This document shows positions 59,097 through 64,000 of a DNA stretch of 64,000 nucleotides, piece by piece. Position 1 is the first letter of the stretch; each line of letters opens with the position of its first letter. Origin of the DNA: an uncultured Paracoccaceae bacterium (GTDB lineage Bacteria; Pseudomonadota; Alphaproteobacteria; Rhodobacterales; Rhodobacteraceae); assembly GCA_947503925.1 (NCBI GenBank), contig CANNFQ010000001.1, positions 248,001 through 312,000 on the forward strand, written 5' to 3'. Position numbers and translations under genes: made by a program. The notes beneath the pieces were generated by a model. That model made no database searches. It saw only the letters and a program-made list of their open reading frames with translations, and had not been told where the DNA came from.

Positions 59097-59181
59097 CCCG
59101 TCCCGGACTTGATCCGGGACCTCCACCTGTCGTTGGGCGGACCTGCCCGAGGGGGAGGCCCCGGGTCAAGCCCGGGGCGGG
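59097..59181. repeat. Long palindromic intergenic element, copy 2
   Basis: The arm at 59097-59124 (core TCCCGGACTTGATCCGGGAC) pairs with 59154-59181 with four mismatches in 28 positions, all transitions. It lies within the ABC operon, between the binding-protein and permease genes, just where an mRNA-stabilising stem would raise the binding-protein level. It is the same element as at 44768-44840, in the same orientation. Confidence 0.8.
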
Positions 59182-59189
59182 ATCATGGT

Positions 59190-60905
59190 TTACTCGCCGA
59201 TGCGATACCAGTCAGCGATATTCCAAAGCTCGGAATCCCAGACGTTCAACGCCACACCGCCAAGTGTCTTGGCATGGGCCGAGTTCCGGCCACGGTGGGT
59301 CAGCGGCAGGATGATATATTCCTGCATCAGCATGTCGTTCATCGCCTTGGCCAGACGCGCACGTTCGTCGATGTCGCCGGTGGACGCCATTTCAGCGCGC
59401 AGGGCGTCATAGTCTTCGGAACAGAAGCGCGGCATGTTGTTGCCCTGCCACTGTGTTTCCGGACGTGGTGCATCATCGCAGACCCAGTTGGCCATGTATG
59501 ATTCAGGGTCTGTGCCGTCGAAGTTGTTGGTGTACATTTCAACATCGGCAAAGAACTTCTGGAACGTATCAGGCGAACCTGGGTCCGAGCCAAAGAACAC
59601 CGACGCGTCGATATTGCGCAGCTCGACCTCGATCCCGATTTCTTCCCACCACTGTTTGATCAGAGCCTGATAGTCCTGACGTACAGCGTTGGTGGATGTT
59701 TGGTACAGCACCGACAGACGCACGCCGTCTTTTTCGCGTACACCATCACCGCCAGCGACCCAGCCTGCTGCGTCAAGCACGGCATTTGCCCCTGCGATAT
59801 CCTGCACAAGGCAGCCATCATTGGCCGAAGAGTTGAAGATTGCTGGTGCGGGCAGCACGTTGCAGGTCAGTTTGCCGAACTCGCCATAGCCAACTTCGGT
59901 CAGCAATGCGCGGTCGATGGCCATCGACATGGCCTGACGCACTGATTTGTCGGTCAGGAACGGGTGCGGGTGTTTGGCTGTGCCGCGCTCTTCGCCCAGT
60001 TCAGCTGACGGATCGGTCATGTTGATCATGATCCGTTCGACGGATGTCCCGAAGGCCACGACGTTTTCGCCGATCCCTGTTTCGGCCATGCCGGACAGCA
60101 CGTCGGGTGCCAGCTGCAGGTTCCAGGCGTAGTCGAATTCGCCTGTTTCATGCACGGCGCGACCGGCTGCGGCCGCGTCACCGCCGCCTTTGAAGGTTAC
60201 GGATGCAAAGGCAGGCTTGCCTGCTTCACGGTAGTTTTCATTGGCCACGGCTGTGAACACGTCATTGGTGCGGAAATCCGTTACCACAAACGGGCCAGTC
60301 CCGATGGGTCCAAAGTTTTCATCCGTGCATTCAGGTGCTTTTGGCCCGAGGCATTCGGCGAACTGCGCCTTTTGGATGATCGGCGCCTGTGCGCCCACGA
60401 AAGGACCATAGGGGAACGGCTTGGCCACGCTGAAATTGACCACGACGGTCAATTCGTCAGGTGTGTCCACGCTGACCACGTCGAGGTATTTTTCACCCTG
60501 GGCACAACCGCCACCTTCGGCGGTGCAGTATTCCCAGCTGAATTTTACATCCTCAGAGGTCACGGGCGTGCCATCGGACCAGAGCAGGCCTTCTTGCAGT
60601 TTCCATGTAATGGATTTGAGATCTTCGGAGACCCCACCATTGGCAACGGTGGGCACTTCCTGTGCTAGCCAGGCAACCAGATTGCCGTCTGTATCGTAAC
60701 GTGCAAGCGGTTCCAGCATCAGGCTGGCGGCTTCCAGTTCCTTAGTGCCGCCGGACAGATAGGGGTTCAGGATCGATGGCGCTTGCCAATAGATCACCTT
60801 GACCTCGCCATCGCGCCCACGTTCGCCTTCGTGGCCGTCGGCAATCGCCATTGGGGCCCATGCCATGCAGGCTGCGGCACCCATCAGGGCTGATTTGAGT
60901 TTCAT
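59190..60905 (-). CDS. Peptide-type ABC transporter substrate-binding protein (family 5)
   Basis: A 571-residue periplasmic binding protein with a signal peptide (ending AIADGHE). VIYWQAPSILNPYLSGGTKE near 35, the LVAWLAQEVP and ITWKLQEGLLWSDGTPVTSEDVKFSW blocks, and KSVRQAMSMAIDR near 350 are family 5 signatures. An early cysteine-bearing loop (CTAEGGGCAQG) may be disulfide-bonded. ATG 60905 follows AGGAGAG. The ligand (peptide, opine or other) is not readable. Confidence 0.94.
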   Translation of the reverse strand: MKLKSALMGAAACMAWAPMAIADGHEGERGRDGEVKVIYWQAPSILNPYLSGGTKELEAASLMLEPLARYDTDGNLVAWLAQEVPTVANGGVSEDLKSITWKLQEGLLWSDGTPVTSEDVKFSWEYCTAEGGGCAQGEKYLDVVSVDTPDELTVVVNFSVAKPFPYGPFVGAQAPIIQKAQFAECLGPKAPECTDENFGPIGTGPFVVTDFRTNDVFTAVANENYREAGKPAFASVTFKGGGDAAAAGRAVHETGEFDYAWNLQLAPDVLSGMAETGIGENVVAFGTSVERIMINMTDPSAELGEERGTAKHPHPFLTDKSVRQAMSMAIDRALLTEVGYGEFGKLTCNVLPAPAIFNSSANDGCLVQDIAGANAVLDAAGWVAGGDGVREKDGVRLSVLYQTSTNAVRQDYQALIKQWWEEIGIEVELRNIDASVFFGSDPGSPDTFQKFFADVEMYTNNFDGTDPESYMANWVCDDAPRPETQWQGNNMPRFCSEDYDALRAEMASTGDIDERARLAKAMNDMLMQEYIILPLTHRGRNSAHAKTLGGVALNVWDSELWNIADWYRIGE

Positions 60906-60954
60906 TGTCTTTCTCTCCTTATTGGTTCGCTCTTGATGCCTCATAACCTGCGGT

Positions 60955-61968
60955 TCATCCCGCAGTGTCGTTATTGTCGTTGTAAAGGTGGCAAGCCGTG
61001 TACCGGCCCGGCCGGACCTCTCGATAAACGGGTTCATCGGTTTTGCAGATATCCATCACCGCCGGGCAGCGGGTGCAGAAATTGCATCCTTGCGGCGGGT
61101 TGGAAGGGGAGGGCACATCGCCTTGCAGGATGATCCGTTCGACCTTGTCTTCCAGACTGGGGTCGGGTTCGGGCACCGCGGACAGCAGGGCTTGCGTGTA
61201 GGGGTGTAGCGGTTCGGCGTATAACGCTTCGCGCGGGGCGAGTTCGACGATCTTGCCCAGATACATTACCGCAACGCGGGTTGCGATATGCCGCACCATG
61301 GACAGGTCATGGCTGATAAACAGATAGGTCAGTCCGAATTGTTCCTGCAGATCTTCCAACAGGTTGACCACCTGCGCCTGAATGGACACGTCCAGTGCCG
61401 CAATCGGTTCATCACAAACGATAAATTTGGGGTTCAGCGCAAGTGCGCGGGCGATGCCGATCCGCTGCCGCTGCCCGCCGGAAAAGGCGTGGGGGTAGCG
61501 TTTGGCGAATTTGCGGTTCAGGCCAACGGCATCCATCAGCTCGCCCACCTTTTCGCGCTTTTCGGCATCAGACATGCTGGTATGTTCGTCCAGCGGTTCC
61601 TTGATGATCGCCTCGACGGTCATGCGCGGGTTCAGCGATGCCTGCGGGTCCTGAAACACCATCTGCATTGTTGGGCGCATCTCGCGCAATTGGTTTTGCG
61701 GTGTCTCACCGATTTCGCGGCTATCGATGGTGATTGATCCCGACGTGATATCGTAAAGCCGCAGCACCGCGCGTCCGCAGGTGGATTTGCCGCAGCCGGA
61801 TTCGCCGACAAGCCCCAGCGTTTCACCCTCCATCACATCAAAGCTGACGCCATCAACCGCCTTCACCTCGCCTACCCGGCGGCGCAGGAGCCCGGCATAA
61901 ATCGGGAAATGCATTTTCAGGTCGCGCACACTGACCAATGGTTGATCATTTTCGCCGGTATCAAGCAT
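60955..61968 (-). CDS. Peptide-type ABC transporter ATP-binding protein (OppF/DppF)
   Basis: A 337-residue ATPase. Walker A is [15 protein letters not shown] near residue 49, the signature [15 protein letters not shown] near 155, and Walker [18 protein letters not shown] near 175. The C-terminal [14 protein letters not shown] region is the oligopeptide-transport cysteine cluster of this family, in some members an iron-sulfur site. It overlaps oppD by eight bases. Confidence 0.94.
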   Translation of the reverse strand: MLDTGENDQPLVSVRDLKMHFPIYAGLLRRRVGEVKAVDGVSFDVMEGETLGLVGESGCGKSTCGRAVLRLYDITSGSITIDSREIGETPQNQLREMRPTMQMVFQDPQASLNPRMTVEAIIKEPLDEHTSMSDAEKREKVGELMDAVGLNRKFAKRYPHAFSGGQRQRIGIARALALNPKFIVCDEPIAALDVSIQAQVVNLLEDLQEQFGLTYLFISHDLSMVRHIATRVAVMYLGKIVELAPREALYAEPLHPYTQALLSAVPEPDPSLEDKVERIILQGDVPSPSNPPQGCNFCTRCPAVMDICKTDEPVYREVRPGRYTACHLYNDNNDTAG

Positions 61969-62965
61969 CGCGCGGTCCCCCGGTGCGGGCGTCAAAGAAA
62001 CAGGCGGCGTCATGACCATCGCCCAGATCATAGCGTGGCGGGTTTTCACGCGCGCAGCGGTCAAATGCCACATCGCAGCGGTCCCGGAACGGGCAGGCGC
62101 TGGGGGCGTTCATCATGATCGGCGGCTGCCCTTCGATGATGGTCAGCCGTGCGGCGCGTTCACCGTGGATCGTGGGGATCGTTTTGAGCAGCGCGCGGGT
62201 ATAGGGGTGTTGTGGATTGCGGAACAATTCCTTGACCGGCGCATGTTCAACAACCTGTCCGCCATACATCACCATCACCCGGTCGGCGATACCGGCAATC
62301 ACCCCCAGATCATGGGTGATCCAGATCACGGCCATGCCAAGCTTGCTGCGCAATTCCTTCATTAATTCAAGGATTTGCGCCTGAATTGTCACGTCAAGCG
62401 CGGTGGTGGGTTCATCGGCGATCAACACCTGCGGATCACAGGCCAGCGCGATGGCAATCATCACCCGCTGGCGCATGCCGCCGGAGAATTGGTGCGGATA
62501 GTCTGTCAAGCGTCGCTCTGCATCCGGGATGCCGACCAATTCAAGCAATTCCTGCGCCCGCTTGGCGGCGTCACGTTTGTTCAGCCCCATATGTTTGCGC
62601 AGCGGTTCCATGATCTGCATGCCGACATTGAACACCGGATTGAGCGAGGTCATCGGATCCTGAAACACAAAGCCGATCTTGCCGCCGCGCACGGCGCGCA
62701 GCGTTTCGGCATCAACTTTCAGCAGGTCATTGCCCCCGAAGGTGACCGTGCCGCCGCGGACATCCGCAGGCGGGGACGGCAGCAGCCCCAAGAGCGACAT
62801 CATCGTCACCGATTTTCCCGATCCACTTTCGCCAACAACGCCCAGCAGTTCACCCGGCTTGAGGGCGAAGCTCACATCATTGACGGCGTGGACTTCACCA
62901 GCACGCGTTTTGAATACAGTTTTGAGGTCCCGGACATCCAGAACAGGCAGCGCCCCATCGGGCAT
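61961..62965 (-). CDS. Peptide-type ABC transporter ATP-binding protein (OppD/DppD)
   Basis: A 334-residue ATPase, probably first gene of the five-gene operon. Walker A is [15 protein letters not shown] near 42-56, the signature [15 protein letters not shown] near 165, and Walker [18 protein letters not shown]. The C-terminal [14 protein letters not shown] carries the paired cysteines. It starts at ATG 62965. The operon order oppD-oppF-oppA-oppB-oppC is usual for peptide importers in this group. Confidence 0.94.
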   Translation of the reverse strand: MPDGALPVLDVRDLKTVFKTRAGEVHAVNDVSFALKPGELLGVVGESGSGKSVTMMSLLGLLPSPPADVRGGTVTFGGNDLLKVDAETLRAVRGGKIGFVFQDPMTSLNPVFNVGMQIMEPLRKHMGLNKRDAAKRAQELLELVGIPDAERRLTDYPHQFSGGMRQRVMIAIALACDPQVLIADEPTTALDVTIQAQILELMKELRSKLGMAVIWITHDLGVIAGIADRVMVMYGGQVVEHAPVKELFRNPQHPYTRALLKTIPTIHGERAARLTIIEGQPPIMMNAPSACPFRDRCDVAFDRCARENPPRYDLGDGHDAACFFDARTGGPRDA

Positions 62966-63173
62966 ATGGAACCTCCCAGGTGGTTCGTTTTTTGTTTTTT
63001 GCCGCTGCTTTGCGCATTTGTGCGGCGATTAAGCAGGACGGTAACATCTATTTTTAATCCCGCAACCTGATTCCTGTTTGCGGTTGGTCCTGATCGCCGC
63101 CACACTGCATTTGCCCCGGCGTTACGCAATAATGTTCCATGATTGCCGGAAAATTAGTGCGAAAGGAAAACCC

Positions 63174-64000
63174 ATGACGCTGAGCGCCCGCGTATTGATG
63201 GATCGCCTGATCAGTTTCCCTACGGTCAGCCGCGACAGTAATCTGGATCTGATCGATTTTGTTGAGACTTATTTGGACGATCTGGGCGTTAAATCGACTC
63301 GCGTCCCAAATGAGGATGGCACAAAGGCCGCCCTATATGCCCATGTCGGACCGGATGTGGATGGCGGTGTTGTTCTGTCCGGCCATACTGATGTTGTCCC
63401 TGTTGACGGGCAGGCATGGGAGACGGACCCGTTTGTGGTGACCCAGAAGGGTGACAAGCTGTACGGCCGCGGCACATGCGACATGAAGGGGTTTGATGCG
63501 CTGGCCTTGTCCGCCGTGCCATTGGCACTTGAACGCGGCATCAAACGCCCGCTGCAGATCGCGCTGAGCTATGATGAGGAAATCGGCTGTACCGGTGCCC
63601 CGCCGATGATTGATCACATGGTGTCCATGGGGATGCCCCGCGCCGACACAGTGTTGGTGGGTGAGCCGTCGATGATGAAGATCGTGACCGGCCATAAGGG
63701 TGGTGTGGGCTATGATATGCATTTCAGAGGGTTCGAGGTGCATTCATCACTGCAACATACTGGGGTCAGCGCGGTAATGATGTCGGCCCGGCTGATCGAA
63801 TGGGCCAATCAGGTGAACGCGGAAAACGCAACTCGGACCCCCGGACCACTCGCGGCTGAATTTGTGCCCCCCTACACCACATTACATGTCGGGATGATTG
63901 AAGGTGGCACCGCCCATAACATTACCGCAAAGGACTGCAATTTTGTGATGGGCCTGCGGATTGTTCCCGGTGAGGATACCGCAGCGTGGGAAGCCCGAAT
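63174..64000 (+). CDS. argE: Acetylornithine deacetylase, N-terminal part (cut by window edge)
   Basis: The first 275 codons of an M20-family metallopeptidase. Metal ligands are seen in VLSGHTDVVPVDG (near residue 68), YGRGTCDMKGFDALAL (near 99) and SYDEEIGCTGAP (near 130). GHKGGVGYDMHFRG and GTAHNITAKDC follow, as in ArgE. AAAGGA lies nine bases before ATG 63174. ArgE removes the acetyl group from N-acetylornithine in arginine synthesis. Related M20 amidohydrolases cannot be fully excluded. Confidence 0.88.
   Translation, partial: MTLSARVLMDRLISFPTVSRDSNLDLIDFVETYLDDLGVKSTRVPNEDGTKAALYAHVGPDVDGGVVLSGHTDVVPVDGQAWETDPFVVTQKGDKLYGRGTCDMKGFDALALSAVPLALERGIKRPLQIALSYDEEIGCTGAPPMIDHMVSMGMPRADTVLVGEPSMMKIVTGHKGGVGYDMHFRGFEVHSSLQHTGVSAVMMSARLIEWANQVNAENATRTPGPLAAEFVPPYTTLHVGMIEGGTAHNITAKDCNFVMGLRIVPGEDTAAWEAR

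Overview
The window looks like a chromosomal segment of a marine Rhodobacterales (Roseobacter-group) alphaproteobacterium. The evidence is the gene families and their order: a tmk-holB-tatD run, pntA-pntB, an isolated coxA, two TRAP transporters, a heme oxygenase-bacteriophytochrome pair, and DUF2244, DUF3422 and DUF2938 proteins. Codon use is GC-rich, with ATGA or TAATG couplings between most operon partners. The assignment rests on recognising families by eye; no database search was possible.

Layout. 1-9.96 kb is mostly core: the 5' end of carA, yqeY, a DUF2244 protein, a type II NADH dehydrogenase, an ArsR-SRPBCC pair with a palindromic operator over the start codon, a LysM-like/trypsin-like protease, coxA, a cysteine-rich Sel1-repeat membrane protein and lipB. 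A tRNA-Leu(GAG) at 10.07 kb is followed by a compact, visibly more AT-rich three-gene operon (10.28-13.11 kb). It encodes an IspD/TarI-like cytidylyltransferase, a short-chain dehydrogenase and a TagF-like polymerase, which together suggest a teichoic-acid-like polyol-phosphate polymer. Next come a di-heme peroxidase divergent from a small Sel1 protein, and an uncharacterised 243-residue protein.

16.1-24.0 kb is a catabolic cluster: a TRAP transporter, a flavin reductase, a YdhF-type aldo/keto reductase and an SsuD-type flavin monooxygenase, with a divergent GntR regulator and a Gfo/Idh oxidoreductase. The set matches the logic of the sulfoquinovose monooxygenase (sulfo-SMO) pathway but carries a TRAP importer instead of an ABC importer. 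24.0-30.4 kb is a seven-gene core operon (SPOR lipoprotein, D,D-carboxypeptidase, tmk, holB, tatD, metallo-beta-lactamase-fold hydrolase, AEC permease). A tRNA-Ser(TGA), a TbpB-like lipoprotein and a serralysin-like RTX protease follow.

33.9-37.1 kb holds bphO-bphP, a red-light sensor fused to an HWE kinase and a receiver, with a perfect CtrA-type box upstream. 37.1-41.0 kb is a pqiA-pqiA-pqiB-pqiC lipid-transport operon. 41.0-44.8 kb has an FAH-family hydrolase and a second TRAP system. 44.8-55.8 kb contains a P-loop kinase, BrkB, an SDR, a divergent MerR/DUF2938 pair, a methyltransferase-like protein, pntAB, a phospholipase D-like protein, a pseudouridine synthase and DUF3422. An orphan membrane-anchored protein of unknown function lies at 56.0-56.9 kb. 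The end holds an oligopeptide-type ABC operon (57.1-63.0 kb) and the start of argE.

Three intergenic repeat types stand out: two arrays of 11-bp GTCGG units phased to the DNA helix (948-998 and 52551-52590), two copies of a long palindrome (44768-44840 and 59097-59181), and a double hairpin at 19456-19483.
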